Source: Acetatifactor sp. (lineage in GTDB: Bacteria > Bacillota > Clostridia > Lachnospirales > Lachnospiraceae). Taken from it: a DNA stretch of 64,000 nucleotides. Below are positions 1 through 9,959 of this stretch, one piece after another. Below the pieces are notes generated by a model, which saw only the letters and a list, made by a program, of their open reading frames with translations, was not told the DNA's origin and did not search any database. The DNA lies in NCBI GenBank assembly GCA_024695935.1, contig JAILHH010000035.1, positions 1 to 64,000 on the forward strand. The letters are read 5' to 3'. The stretch's first letter is position 1, and each line of letters starts with the position of its first letter. The translations under genes were made by a program, and so were the position numbers.

Positions 1-5
1 GGCAT
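1..5 (-). CDS. Possible start of a gene running off the left edge
   Basis: The complement of the first bases reads GGAGGG, four bases, then ATG (start codon at 5 to 3). This looks like a Shine-Dalgarno site and start codon of a minus-strand gene that lies almost wholly outside the window. The 4-base spacing is short. Nothing can be said about the product. If real, the AT-rich 16-135 segment is a divergent promoter region shared with the HD-GYP gene. Confidence 0.3.
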
Positions 6-135
6 AAAACCCTCCACACTTTGAATATTATAACATAATAAATAATGTGAAGTATATGATTTGATTAATTTATTTGATTGATATTTTTTTCAGTCTATTC
101 TATACTTAAAATATAAATTTTATGGGGGATTTTTA

Positions 136-1188
136 ATGAGAACTATTACTAAAATGGAGTTAGAGCCGGGAATGGTGATCGGTGAAGATATCATCCACAA
201 CGGCAATGTTATCTTCAAAAAAAACACCTCTTTGGATCCGGAAAAAATATCTAAATTAAACAGATATCCCATTCTGTGTGTTTCTATTCTGGAAGCTGTC
301 GATTTTGCAACAACCCACTATGAAAAACTTCAATATGATGAGAAATTCATTAAGTTCAGGACAAAGTATGATTATGTCCTTTTGAAATTCAAAGAGTTTT
401 TCATGAAATTTGTAAATAACAATACAAAGATCCCCGATGACCTTTTATTAAGTATGTATTCGGAATTGGAGGACCTGCTCCCCTCAAGATTCAGCATCCT
501 GGATTATCTCTACAATATGATCCCGAACGAGGATGAACTTACATTTACACAATGTTTAAACTCAGCGCTTTTAGGCGGTTCCATAGCCAACTGGATGAGC
601 ATGAATTTTGAGGCAAAGAAGACACTCATCCTATGCGGATTCTATTACGATATCGGAAAATTAAAGCTTCCGTATGATATTTTATGGAAAAACGGAAAGC
701 TTACAGATGAGGAATATGATACGGTAAAAACTCATCCTAAGCTCGGATATGATATGGTAAAGAATCTGAACCTGAATTCTCATATAAAAAATGCTGTATT
801 GATGCATCACGAGAGAACTGACGGTTCCGGATATCCTATGAAGCTTCATATCGAAAATATCGATAATTATGCCCGATACATGGGTATCATAGATTCCTAT
901 ACGGCCATGGCTTCTCCAAGACCCCACAGAACTGCACTCTCTCCATTTGAGATCCTGGGCAGATTTGAGGATTCTCTTGATAAATATGATGCGGAGATTT
1001 TAATCCCTGTGATGAAAAGTATCGCAGATTCGCAGATCGGTAAGAGGATCAGGCTGTCTGACGGAAGCGAATGGGAAGTTTTGATCATCCATCCGAATAA
1101 ATTCTCCCGTCCCATCATCAAAAATGATAATAACGATATCATGGATCTGTTGGAACATAATGAAATGTCAATAATAGGCGTTGTATAA
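136..1188 (+). CDS. Degenerate HD-GYP domain protein
   Basis: This 350-residue protein carries a C-terminal HD-GYP domain (about residues 135-300). Active family members hydrolyse cyclic di-GMP with a two- or three-metal centre. Hallmarks kept here are D172-I-G-K, H200-P, H224-H225-E-R, the D-G-S-G-Y-P loop (229-234) and D253. Two metal ligands are missing: the early helix His is Q139 in the segment F-T-Q-C, and the His of the HD pair is Y171 (YDIGK instead of HDIGK). The N-terminal 130 residues resemble the lead-in of other HD-GYP proteins but have no recognised domain. The gene stands alone on the plus strand, has a GGGGGA ribosome site and ends at a strong terminator. I infer weak or no phosphodiesterase activity, perhaps a binding role. 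Family membership is secure, function is not. Confidence 0.85.
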   Translation: MRTITKMELEPGMVIGEDIIHNGNVIFKKNTSLDPEKISKLNRYPILCVSILEAVDFATTHYEKLQYDEKFIKFRTKYDYVLLKFKEFFMKFVNNNTKIPDDLLLSMYSELEDLLPSRFSILDYLYNMIPNEDELTFTQCLNSALLGGSIANWMSMNFEAKKTLILCGFYYDIGKLKLPYDILWKNGKLTDEEYDTVKTHPKLGYDMVKNLNLNSHIKNAVLMHHERTDGSGYPMKLHIENIDNYARYMGIIDSYTAMASPRPHRTALSPFEILGRFEDSLDKYDAEILIPVMKSIADSQIGKRIRLSDGSEWEVLIIHPNKFSRPIIKNDNNDIMDLLEHNEMSIIGVV

Positions 1189-1192
1189 GTAA

Positions 1193-1224
1193 ACATCCGG
1201 CATCAAAGATGCCGGATGTTTTTT
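1193..1224 (+). terminator. Rho-independent terminator of the HD-GYP gene
   Basis: A perfect 12-bp stem (1193-1204 with 1208-1219) with a 3-base loop is followed by a run of T. It lies 5 bases after the HD-GYP stop codon. On the minus strand the T run is poor, so it would serve the converging Nudix gene less well. Confidence 0.9.
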
Positions 1225-1230
1225 GCTAAA

Positions 1231-1665
1231 CTAAAGCTGGTTATTTTTCTTTAAAGACAAATATTCGTTGTATGCTTTCTCAAGTATCTGCTTTTCATTG
1301 GAAAACTTCAGAAGATGATAAGCTTCATGATATTTATAGAAGCCTGAATCTACAAAATGTTCTTCTCTTTGAGGCTTACTGTAGTAACTGTCAGCCTTCA
1401 TCAAATACCATTGAACAGTCTTATTTACCACATCATCGGGAATGGAAAAGGTATATTCACTGTGTCCTACATACTTTAAGATCGAAGCGGTGGCACCTGT
1501 CTCCTCCTTTACCTCTCTGAGTGCAGTTTCCTCAAACTGTTCGCCCTCCTCAACGGTTCCCTTTGGAAGAACCCATCCTTCATATTTATTCCTGTAATTC
1601 TTGTATAAAAGAAGGATCTTTCCTCGAAAAATGACCACACCTCCGCAGCTTGTTGCTTCTATCAT
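1231..1665 (-). CDS. Nudix hydrolase
   Basis: This is a 144-residue single-domain Nudix protein. The full Nudix box G-x5-E-x7-R-E-x2-E-E-x-G is present at residues 36-58 (G36, E42, R50-E51, E54-E55, G57). Such enzymes cleave nucleoside diphosphates linked to another group. The length and the WVLPKG lead-in resemble dinucleoside tetraphosphate or house-cleaning hydrolases, but the substrate cannot be read from sequence. It follows the U32 gene on the same strand after about 70 bases and may be its distal partner. All catalytic glutamates are intact. Confidence 0.88.
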   Translation of the reverse strand: MIEATSCGGVVIFRGKILLLYKNYRNKYEGWVLPKGTVEEGEQFEETALREVKEETGATASILKYVGHSEYTFSIPDDVVNKTVQWYLMKADSYYSKPQREEHFVDSGFYKYHEAYHLLKFSNEKQILEKAYNEYLSLKKNNQL

Positions 1666-1738
1666 TGCAATTCCTCCTGTGGTGTGTTTTTAACTACTAG
1701 CAAGTATAGACCAAGATGAGCAATAAGTAAACCTTTAA

Positions 1739-3934
1739 TTACTCAACTCCTTTCTTTTCATGGCCGGTAGTATATTCAAAGGGTGCTTTCTTTGTATTTA
1801 TGTATCCTTCGTAAAAAAAACGAAGAACAGTCTTTACCTCTTCGGAATTTTCCGTAGTAAACTCCAGCCTGCAGAGATATTCATCCTTTAAGAATCTGTA
1901 AGAATCATGAAGGGATAGAGGAACACTGTTATATATTATATTACTGCAGTCATTACAGTTTACTTTTACCGGGAATCCGGTATTTATTCTGTCCTTTAAA
2001 TATGCAAACCCTTCGTCTTTTCCGTTTCTGCAACCAAAGGAAGTCTTTATAACACAGTTTGCGGTTATCATCATGGGGACCCTGCCGTATACAATTTTCT
2101 CAAGAGGTACGGCTCCATGTTCCAAATATCTGTACTCTTCTCTTTTTAGTTCAAAAGGAAGGGTCTGAATATCAATATCATCATTAAAAGCTTCAAAACT
2201 TTCCCTGTTCCAGGTATATAAACCTGCATCACCTATAAGTGTAAGCTTTTTATCTGAAAAGCAGCGCTCTAAAAAACCAAGTTCATCCAGGCTCCTGACG
2301 AGGCATCCGTCAAACAGATCTTTAAAACATAAGCTTTCCAGAATATCCGAAAGCCTTTTTTCGCTGCTGTCTCTAAGAACATAAGGAAGGGCCAGGATCA
2401 TAGAAAGCCCGGGATCTTTCTTTTTTATATTTGAAAACTCATCATATGTAAACTTTTCATATATATGGCTTTCTATATATATGATTTTAAGTTGTCCTGA
2501 TCCGATAAATTCAGATACCGCCTTAAACTGTTCATATGAGGAAACAAGAACGCTTAATCCTTTTATGATCTGAGAGATTTTCTCTGCACCCTCTAACTTT
2601 CCAATACTTGTTTTCGTAAAATCCCTGGAAACTTTAAAACCATTTGCGGCAATTATCTTTTCTTCAAGCAGTTTAACAGCTTCGCGCCTGAGTGCATTTA
2701 TGGCACCAAGGGGATAAAAAGCATTTTCGGAAATATTAATATCAAGATCTTTTAATTCAAAGAAGGTCTCTCCCATTTTTGATAATTGCTTTTTGACATT
2801 ATCATAGGAAACAGGCTTATTTTGAGATACCTCAACCTCATTACCGTAAACTTCCGCTGTGATATCTCCGTACTTAAGTGAAATATAAGCCTTTTTACCC
2901 GGTGAAAATAAACAGGAAGCACTTATTTTTAACCTGAGTTTTTTGCCAAGGTATTCATCTCCAATCCTTTTTAGCAGGTCTTCCGGAGTCTGTGTATACG
3001 CAGGGGAGAATAAAGTTACCATATCCCTGCCGTTTCTTTTAAAATAATAACCGTTTTGTTTTTCGCTCCTGATATAAAGAGAGGACAAGGTTTCAAGATC
3101 CTTTTTTTCGATGGAAATAATGTCCTTCTCAGGCATATTTTCATATATACGGTCAATATATTTTCTGTATATGGAAGTGACACCTGCAACATATTCGGGC
3201 CTCTTCATGCGGCCTTCTATCTTAAAAGAATCAATGCCGGACTTGATCAGAGCCGGAAGATATTCAATGGTACACATATCCTTAAGGCTTAGTGGATAAA
3301 GAGGATCAGTATTACCTTCTTTTGCACTTACACTGTAAAAAAGCCTGCAGGGCTGAGCACAGCGACCTCTGTTTCCGCTTCTTTCCCCAAGGCTTGAACT
3401 GAATAGGCACTGGCCCGAATAACAATAACACATGGCTCCGTGGATAAAGCATTCCAGGGAAAGTCCTGTATTTTCCTTTATTTTTTTAATCTCTCTTAAA
3501 GATAATTCTCTGGCAGGAACAACACGGCAAACTCCGAATTTCTTTAAGTATTCGGGACCGTATTCATTTGCTAGAGTCATCTGAGTGCTGGCATGAAGCT
3601 CCATCCCGGGAAAGTTTTCCCGTAATAAATATAAAGCACCTATATCCTGTATGATGCAGCCGTCCAAACCTGCTTCATACATGGGTTTTAAAAAATCCAC
3701 AAGCCTGTCTGTCTCTCTCTGCTTCATCAAAGTATTGGTCGTCATATATACTTTTTTATTAAAAAGATGGGCATATCTGATACATTCACAGATATCTTCA
3801 ACTTCAAAATTATCTGCATATGCTCTTGCACCGAATAATTTTCCACCCAGATATACTGCATCCGCTCCGGCATATACCGCAGCATAAAAACTTTCCTTAT
3901 TACCCGCAGGGGCAAGTAATTCAACTTTTTTCAT
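1739..3934 (-). CDS. U32 family protein (RlhA/TrhP-like)
   Basis: The protein has 731 residues from the ATG at 3934, preceded by AGAGGAAA. An upstream extension in the same frame lacks a ribosome site, so I reject it. The N-terminus MKKVELLAPAGN and the U32 signature (E-C-F-I-H-G-A-M-C, then Y-S-G-Q-C-L-F-S-S and N-R-G-R-C-A-Q-P-C-R) are clear near residues 165-215. U32 proteins characterised in bacteria (RlhA, TrhP) hydroxylate 23S rRNA or tRNA, with the conserved cysteines likely holding an iron-sulphur cluster. Older collagenase annotations are doubtful. The long C-terminal half resembles the RlhA-type extension. It lies downstream of zapA, an order I recall from related Clostridia. The RNA target is not determined. 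Confidence 0.88.
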   Translation of the reverse strand: MKKVELLAPAGNKESFYAAVYAGADAVYLGGKLFGARAYADNFEVEDICECIRYAHLFNKKVYMTTNTLMKQRETDRLVDFLKPMYEAGLDGCIIQDIGALYLLRENFPGMELHASTQMTLANEYGPEYLKKFGVCRVVPARELSLREIKKIKENTGLSLECFIHGAMCYCYSGQCLFSSSLGERSGNRGRCAQPCRLFYSVSAKEGNTDPLYPLSLKDMCTIEYLPALIKSGIDSFKIEGRMKRPEYVAGVTSIYRKYIDRIYENMPEKDIISIEKKDLETLSSLYIRSEKQNGYYFKRNGRDMVTLFSPAYTQTPEDLLKRIGDEYLGKKLRLKISASCLFSPGKKAYISLKYGDITAEVYGNEVEVSQNKPVSYDNVKKQLSKMGETFFELKDLDINISENAFYPLGAINALRREAVKLLEEKIIAANGFKVSRDFTKTSIGKLEGAEKISQIIKGLSVLVSSYEQFKAVSEFIGSGQLKIIYIESHIYEKFTYDEFSNIKKKDPGLSMILALPYVLRDSSEKRLSDILESLCFKDLFDGCLVRSLDELGFLERCFSDKKLTLIGDAGLYTWNRESFEAFNDDIDIQTLPFELKREEYRYLEHGAVPLEKIVYGRVPMMITANCVIKTSFGCRNGKDEGFAYLKDRINTGFPVKVNCNDCSNIIYNSVPLSLHDSYRFLKDEYLCRLEFTTENSEEVKTVLRFFYEGYINTKKAPFEYTTGHEKKGVE

Positions 3935-3994
3935 AAAGTTTCCTCTTAGTTCGTTAATGTAAAAGAAAAATTGTTTCCTATTACATAAAGACAA

Positions 3995-4019
3995 AAGGCC
4001 GTCCTTAAGGGACAGCCTT
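3995..4019 (-). terminator. Stem-loop between zapA and the U32 gene
   Basis: A 10-bp stem with one G-U pair (3995-4004 with 4010-4019, loop of 5) sits a few bases past the zapA stop. On the minus strand it is followed by TTTTGTC, a modest T run. It may terminate or attenuate transcription into the U32 gene. Confidence 0.6.
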
Positions 4020-4023
4020 CAAT

Positions 4024-4425
4024 TTACTTTTCTTTTAATTCTGTTTCAAGTCTCACAATCTTGCGTTCGCAATCATTTAACTGTGCCTGCAATTCTTTTG
4101 CACGTTTCTCGGAACCTTCGATCTTCATCTGTGAAGAGATAAGATCATGTTTTAAATCATATAATTCTTTATCCTTGGCGGCAACTTCATTCTCCAGCAT
4201 GCTGATCTGTTTTTTGGCCTTAAAATAATCATCAGCAATGTTTAACTGGAGCAATACGTTCTGATTGTCCATCGGCAGGCGTCTGAAACTGTCAACCTTA
4301 CTATATTCATTGATTTTATTGTTGATATATGAGGCTACCTTTTGAAGATATTCCTCACTCTCATAACCGCTTAAAGTAAATACTTTTCCACCGATTATGA
4401 CCTCTGTATCTGTTTTAGCAGACAT
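4024..4425 (-). CDS. zapA: Cell division protein ZapA
   Basis: This 133-residue protein has the ZapA N-terminal region (residues 5-75; E-V-x-I-G-G-K-x-F-T-L-S-G and the Y-L-Q-K-V-A-x-Y-I-N-x-K-I segment). A predicted coiled coil (about 78-133, rich in E, K, L and A) follows. ZapA binds FtsZ at midcell and cross-links its filaments. Firmicute ZapA is often near 85-100 residues, so the coiled coil is somewhat extended. It lies between ruvB and the U32 gene and has its own promoter, so it need not share the SOS control of ruvAB. Confidence 0.9.
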   Translation of the reverse strand: MSAKTDTEVIIGGKVFTLSGYESEEYLQKVASYINNKINEYSKVDSFRRLPMDNQNVLLQLNIADDYFKAKKQISMLENEVAAKDKELYDLKHDLISSQMKIEGSEKRAKELQAQLNDCERKIVRLETELKEK

Positions 4426-4491
4426 TTCGTACTCCTTCTTAGATACATACTACTAAATATTGTTTGTTTCAAAGAAACTAATACTAGATTT

Positions 4492-4520
4492 ATTATATAT
4501 CACATACAGGAGCAAAACAA
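4492..4520 (-). promoter_or_regulatory. Promoter of zapA
   Basis: On the minus strand TTGTTT (4515-4520) and TATAAT (4492-4497) are 17 bp apart, a good sigma-A match. A short dyad GTTTC-AAA-GAAAC (4466-4478) lies in the leader. Confidence 0.7.
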
Positions 4521-4529
4521 GTATAATCT

Positions 4530-5534
4530 TTAATTATTTGGCTTTAACCTTGAAAAATGGGAATATGCAAGGTCTGTCGCAACTCTTCCCTTTGGAGTTC
4601 TGTTAATGAATCCGTTTTTGATCAGATACGGCTCATAAACATCCTCAATGGTTCCGGAGTCCTCTCCGATTGATGCAGCCAGGGTATCTAATCCAACAGG
4701 CCCTCCGGCAAATTTATCTATGATCGTTAAGATCAGACCTCTGTCCACATTATCTAATCCCATAGAATCCACATCAAGTGAATCCAATGCTTTTGAAGCA
4801 ACATCTTCCGTAATGTCGCCCTCAAATTTGACCTCCGCAAAATCCCTGACTCTCTTTAAGAGCCTGTTGGCAAGTCTGGGGGTTCCTCTGCTTCGCTTTG
4901 CCAGCTCCACAGCACCCTCTGAATCTATCTTTACATTAAGGACCATTGCGGAATTTAAAATGATCTGCTTAAGTTCGGAAATAGTATAATAATCCATATG
5001 ATTTATAAGTCCGAACCTGTCTCTTAAAGGAGCTGATAAAAGTCCTGCTCTGGTGGTAGCTCCCACAAGGGTAAATTTGGGAAGTTCTATTCGCATGGAT
5101 TTTGCACCGGCACCCTTTCCCATCATGATATCAATGCAAAAATCCTCCATTGCGGGATATAATACTTCTTCTACCTGCTTGTTTAAACGGTGTATCTCAT
5201 CGATAAACAACAGATCACCGTCGTCAAGCTGGCTGAGTATTGCAGCCATATCCCCGGGTTTTTCGATGGCGGGACCGCTTGTGACTTTGATATTCACATC
5301 CATTTCGTTGGCTATAATGGATGCAAGTGTAGTCTTTCCAAGTCCGGGAGGTCCGTAAAAAAGGCAGTGATCAAGAGGCTCACCACGGTTCTTTGCGGCT
5401 TCTATATATATCTTTAAATTATCTTTTATCTTTGACTGACCGATATAATCCGAAAGCATCTGCGGCCTTAAGGACTTTTCAGTCTTAGCTTCCTCTTTGC
5501 GGATTGTGGTCTCGATTATCCTGTTATCAGCCAT
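4530..5534 (-). CDS. ruvB: Holliday junction branch migration ATPase RuvB
   Basis: RuvB is the hexameric motor that drives branch migration of Holliday junctions with RuvA. The 334-residue protein has Walker A GPPGLGKT (61-68), Walker B with D-E-I-H (112-115), sensor G-A-T-T-R and the arginine-finger segment A-P-L-R-D-R-F-G. The C-terminal winged helix ends with T-P-K-G-R-V-A. Length and motifs are normal for the family. The ATG lies 15 bases after the ruvA stop, so the two form one operon driven by the promoter and SOS box upstream of ruvA. Confidence 0.98.
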   Translation of the reverse strand: MADNRIIETTIRKEEAKTEKSLRPQMLSDYIGQSKIKDNLKIYIEAAKNRGEPLDHCLFYGPPGLGKTTLASIIANEMDVNIKVTSGPAIEKPGDMAAILSQLDDGDLLFIDEIHRLNKQVEEVLYPAMEDFCIDIMMGKGAGAKSMRIELPKFTLVGATTRAGLLSAPLRDRFGLINHMDYYTISELKQIILNSAMVLNVKIDSEGAVELAKRSRGTPRLANRLLKRVRDFAEVKFEGDITEDVASKALDSLDVDSMGLDNVDRGLILTIIDKFAGGPVGLDTLAASIGEDSGTIEDVYEPYLIKNGFINRTPKGRVATDLAYSHFSRLKPNN

Positions 5535-5549
5535 TTATAAAAAACTCCC

Positions 5550-6149
5550 TTACATTTTCTTTAAAGCGGCTCTTACTATCTTTGCAGCAGTAAGTCCCTC
5601 TATATCTCCCAGAGAGTTAACCGCTCTGGTGGCATCTGTTCCGGAATAACCAAGAGCCATAAGTCCTTCGATGGCATCTCTGTATTCTTCGCTTTCTTTC
5701 GTAGGAGCCTTTAGAGCCTTTGCGGAAGATGAACCATCGTAAAATACCATGTCCACCTTGTTTTTTAGGTCAACTATAAGCCTCTCTGCGGTTTTTAAAC
5801 CAATGCCCGGAGCCTTTGAAATGGTCTTTGCATCCTGAGACAGGATGGCAAATTTAAGTTCTTCGGGGTCAAAAGCAGAAAGTATTGACAATCCGCCCTT
5901 GGGACCGATTCCGTTAACTGTTATGAGCATTTTGAACAGATTGAGTTCGGCTCTTGATAAAAAACCATAGAGTAAAAAGGCATCCTCTCTTACTGCGGTA
6001 TAAGTATAAAGCTTAACTCTCTCACCGCATCCGGGAAGCAAAGATAAAGTTCTGGATGAAATAATGATATTATATCCCACACCGTTTACATCCAAAACGG
6101 CAAGGTCGTCCTCTGCGAAATCCAGAATACCGTCAATATAAGCAAACAT
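5550..6149 (-). CDS. ruvA: Holliday junction DNA-binding protein RuvA
   Basis: RuvA tetramers bind four-way junctions and recruit RuvB. The 199-residue protein has the N-terminal OB fold (M-F-A-Y-I-D-G-I-L through about residue 65) and two helix-hairpin-helix motifs (V-N-G-I-G-P-K-G and A-P-G-I-G-L-K-T-A-E-R-L). The C-terminal domain III (about 150-199, A-L-G-Y-S-x-x-x-A) contacts RuvB. It is the first gene of the ruvAB operon and has a ribosome site GAGGAG. RuvC is not in this window; many Firmicutes use RecU instead. Confidence 0.97.
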   Translation of the reverse strand: MFAYIDGILDFAEDDLAVLDVNGVGYNIIISSRTLSLLPGCGERVKLYTYTAVREDAFLLYGFLSRAELNLFKMLITVNGIGPKGGLSILSAFDPEELKFAILSQDAKTISKAPGIGLKTAERLIVDLKNKVDMVFYDGSSSAKALKAPTKESEEYRDAIEGLMALGYSGTDATRAVNSLGDIEGLTAAKIVRAALKKM

Positions 6150-6173
6150 AAAAAATCTCCTCTTTATTTATTA

Positions 6174-6202
6174 ATATTATCATATGCGAACATATGTTTC
6201 AA
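6174..6202 (-). promoter_or_regulatory. ruvAB promoter with LexA (SOS) box
   Basis: On the minus strand TTGAAA (6197-6202) and TAATAT (6174-6179) are 17 bp apart. Between and overlapping them, 6187-6200 reads CGAACATATGTTTC on the plus strand. This matches the Gram-positive LexA/DinR operator pattern GAAC-N4-GTTC with one change. A repressor bound here would cover the -35 box. ruvAB belongs to the SOS regulon in Bacillus, which supports the call. Confidence 0.8.
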
Positions 6203-6231
6203 TAATTAAAGAGGAAATTATATATTATTTT

Positions 6232-7602
6232 TTATTTACTTTCCAGAGTACTTATCTTTCTCTTTTCTCTGTTAAAGATCACGATCATACAGATAATATG
6301 TACGCTCCAGGTCAAAAACCAGCTGATGGGATATGACATATATAACACTTCAAGACTTCTGTGAGCGGCAAAATAAGTATAAATATAAACTATCCTGAAA
6401 ACGCAGGATCCCAAAAGGGATACAAACATTGGCATCAAAGAATATCCCATTCCCCTGATAAGGCCCACAGCCACGTCCATCATTCCGCAGAGAAAATATG
6501 TGGAACATATGATGGAAAGACGCTTTGCACCGTAAAATATGACTTCAGGGTCCGTTGAATATATGGATACAAGTCCGTTTCTGAAATAATATGCCATAAA
6601 TCCCATGATGCAGCCTACAAAAAATACGACAAAATGGTTTAATATTATGATCTTTTTTATTCTGTCAAATTTCTTTGCACCATAATTTTGCCCCACAAAG
6701 CTTATGGATGTCTGATATATGGCATTCATGGATATGTAAACAAATCCTTCGATATTTCCGGAGGCAGTATTACCCGCAACCACAATGGAACCGAACGAAT
6801 TTACTGCTGACTGGATCAGCATGTTTGATATGGAAAAAAACATGCCCTGAACTCCGGCAGGAATTCCGATCTGAAACATTTTGATCATCTTTTCGGGAGA
6901 GATCCTAAGTTCTGAGATTATCAGCTTGTAATCTCCGTCTGTGACGTAAAGACACCTGATCACCAAAAACGCCGATAAACCCTGGGAAATAGTTGTTGCA
7001 AGAGCAACTCCCGCCACACTCATGTTAAAGACTATCACAAAGATCAGATTTAATAAAACATTTAAAACACCGGCCGCCGACAGATATATAAGCGGACGCC
7101 TGGTGTCTCCTATGGCTCTTAATATCGCACTTCCGAAATTATAAAGCATCAAAAAAGGCATGCCGGCAAAATAGATCTTTAAATATAAAACAGACAGATC
7201 GATAATGTCTTTTGGTGTCTTCATAAGAACCAAAAGGGGTCGCGCCAAAAAAAAACCTAAAAATATCAGTATTATACCGCTCAAAAATGCTGTTACAACA
7301 GATGTGGAAACCATCTCTGTCAGCTCATCCTTTTGATCAGAACCAAAATATCTGGCCACAAGAACATTTGCACCGATGGAGAGACCGATAAACAAATTTA
7401 CAAGAAGATTTACCAGAGAACTTGTTGCTCCCACAGCTGCCAGGGCGTTGTTTCCTGCCCATCTTCCCACCACAACAGTGTCAGCCGCATTAAATAACAG
7501 CTGCAAAACACCGGACAGGATAAGAGGTATCGAAAACAATAATACCTTCCCAAGGAGCGGTCCGTTACACATATCTATCTCATATTTTTTACTCTCAGAC
7601 AT
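6232..7602 (-). CDS. MATE family efflux transporter
   Basis: The protein has 456 residues from the ATG at 7602, preceded by AAAGG; the in-frame upstream extension has no ribosome site. It has about twelve hydrophobic segments in two pseudo-symmetric halves typical of the multidrug and toxic compound extrusion family. The opening M-C-N-G-P-L-L-G-K-V-L-L-F-S-I-P and D-T-V-V-V-G-R-W-A-G are typical of clostridial members. Members exchange drugs, toxins or metabolites for Na+ or H+ at the cytoplasmic membrane. The substrate is unknown. It stands as its own unit between the ruvA promoter and the ilvC terminator. Confidence 0.9.
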   Translation of the reverse strand: MSESKKYEIDMCNGPLLGKVLLFSIPLILSGVLQLLFNAADTVVVGRWAGNNALAAVGATSSLVNLLVNLFIGLSIGANVLVARYFGSDQKDELTEMVSTSVVTAFLSGIILIFLGFFLARPLLVLMKTPKDIIDLSVLYLKIYFAGMPFLMLYNFGSAILRAIGDTRRPLIYLSAAGVLNVLLNLIFVIVFNMSVAGVALATTISQGLSAFLVIRCLYVTDGDYKLIISELRISPEKMIKMFQIGIPAGVQGMFFSISNMLIQSAVNSFGSIVVAGNTASGNIEGFVYISMNAIYQTSISFVGQNYGAKKFDRIKKIIILNHFVVFFVGCIMGFMAYYFRNGLVSIYSTDPEVIFYGAKRLSIICSTYFLCGMMDVAVGLIRGMGYSLMPMFVSLLGSCVFRIVYIYTYFAAHRSLEVLYMSYPISWFLTWSVHIICMIVIFNREKRKISTLESK

Positions 7603-7690
7603 AAATAAAGCCTTTCGTATTAATCTAAAAGTTAAATAACGATAAATAATAATATAATTCAAAAATAATTTGTATGCAATGCAAAAATAA

Positions 7691-7718
7691 AAAAGAGAAG
7701 GCTTTCACCTTCTCTTTT
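7691..7718 (-). terminator. Terminator of ilvC
   Basis: A perfect 11-bp stem (7691-7701 with 7708-7718, 6-base loop) lies 21 bases past the ilvC stop. On the minus strand it is followed by a T-rich tract. Confidence 0.88.
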
Positions 7719-7739
7719 AAAATATTTAAATTCAAATGA

Positions 7740-8762
<1,023 letters not shown>

Positions 8763-8828
8763 TCATTCCTCCGAATAAATATAGATTAATTATTTTATAA
8801 CTGATAGGTTTCCCCAGAGTTAACTGAT

Positions 8829-9326
8829 TTAAAAATGTACCAGCTTTTCGGTACCGCGGTTAAGGCCGGCAATTCCGGTCCTTGCGATCTCAATGATCTC
8901 ATATTCATGAAGCAACTGAATGAACGCATCGATTTTTGACTGATTACCTGTCACCTCAATGATCATACTGTCCGTGGCAACATCTATGATATTTGCACGG
9001 AAAATATTGGCGATGGCAATGACGCCCTGACGTCTGTCATCCTCAGCTCTTACCTTTACAAGAGCAAGTTCCCTGTAAACGGATTCTTCAGGTTTCAATT
9101 CTCTGATATCTTTAATATCAATCAATTTTGCAACCTGTTTTTCGATCTGTTCAAGGATCTCATCATCTCCAGAAGCCACGATGGTGATCCTGGTCACATT
9201 GGGATCGTGAGTTGCTCCGGCTGTGATACTTTCAATATTATAGCCTCTTCTGGAAAAGAGTCCGGAGATACGGGAAAGCACTCCTGAAGTATTGTCAGCC
9301 AATAATTGAAATACTTTTTTCTGCAT
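8829..9326 (-). CDS. ilvN: Acetolactate synthase small subunit (copy 1)
   Basis: This is the regulatory subunit of acetohydroxyacid synthase, 165 residues. An N-terminal ACT domain (about 1-75, with N-T-S-G-V-L-S-R-I-S-G-L-F-S-R-R-G-Y-N-I) binds valine and gives feedback inhibition in known homologues. A C-terminal domain (80-160) stimulates the large subunit. The ATG at 9326 is chosen because GAAGGTG lies 6-7 bases before it; an upstream TTG in frame has no such site. It is the first gene behind a strong promoter and precedes ilvC. A second small subunit lies upstream with its own large subunit. Confidence 0.94.
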   Translation of the reverse strand: MQKKVFQLLADNTSGVLSRISGLFSRRGYNIESITAGATHDPNVTRITIVASGDDEILEQIEKQVAKLIDIKDIRELKPEESVYRELALVKVRAEDDRRQGVIAIANIFRANIIDVATDSMIIEVTGNQSKIDAFIQLLHEYEIIEIARTGIAGLNRGTEKLVHF

Positions 9327-9358
9327 TTTTAACACCTTCATCAAATCTTTTATTTAAA

Positions 9359-9387
9359 AATATATCAATTTAGAATGCTAATGTCAA
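9359..9387 (-). promoter_or_regulatory. Promoter of ilvN-ilvC
   Basis: On the minus strand consensus TTGACA (9382-9387) and TATATT (9359-9364) are 17 bp apart. Just upstream (9391-9415) the plus strand reads ACGCTTTAACA and AACGTT, a partial match to LacI-family or CcpA-type operators that I do not assign. Confidence 0.8.
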
Positions 9388-9445
9388 CACAAAACGCTTT
9401 AACAATTTAAAACGTTAAATTACATCAATACTTGGTTAAAATAAA

Positions 9446-9946
9446 TCAATCCGAAACATCATTTTCACAACATTTGGCAAGTGCAAGGGTTCCTGTTCGA
9501 GCCACTTCAACGATGCTGATGGACTGGAAAAGATTGATCAGAAGTTTAATTTTGTCAGGGGTATCACATATCTGAAGCATCATCATATGCTTTGACATAT
9601 CAACTATCTCAACCTTCATGATCTCGCAGATCTCCATGATTTCCTTACGATTTGTCTTATTATATTTTATTTTAATTAACATCAATTCTCTGGTGACACA
9701 TTGCTGTTCTTCAAAGGTCTTTACTTTGATGACATCCAGCTTTTTGTTCAATTGCTTCTCGATCTGTTCAATTGTCCTGTCGTCTCCGCTTGATACGATG
9801 GTCATATTTGAAACTGTGGGATCATCTGTCTCGCCAACTGCCAAAGAATCGATATTGTAACATCTTCTGGAAAACAATCCCGCAACTTTACAAAGTACAC
9901 CGGACCGGTTTTCTACAAGAACCGAATAAATTCTCTTTTTCATCAT
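9446..9946 (-). CDS. Acetolactate synthase small subunit (copy 2)
   Basis: This 166-residue ACT-domain protein is a paralogue of the downstream ilvN. The ACT segment V-E-N-R-S-G-V-L-C-K-V-A-G-L-F-S-R-R-C-Y-N-I differs from the usual S-R-R-G-x-N-I by a Cys in place of the Gly. Two tandem ATG codons (9946, 9943) follow AGAGG; either fits. It starts 13 bases after the stop of the large subunit at 9960, so the two probably form a dedicated holoenzyme. The C-terminal half is more diverged than copy 1, hinting at different effector response. The segment from its stop to the ilvN promoter carries no gene. Confidence 0.9.
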   Translation of the reverse strand: MMKKRIYSVLVENRSGVLCKVAGLFSRRCYNIDSLAVGETDDPTVSNMTIVSSGDDRTIEQIEKQLNKKLDVIKVKTFEEQQCVTRELMLIKIKYNKTNRKEIMEICEIMKVEIVDMSKHMMMLQICDTPDKIKLLINLFQSISIVEVARTGTLALAKCCENDVSD

Positions 9947-9959
9947 ACAAACCTCTTTT

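Noticed and set aside
9391-9420. CcpA cre site before ilvN
   Set aside because: The match to the cre consensus is partial and asymmetric; not enough to call.
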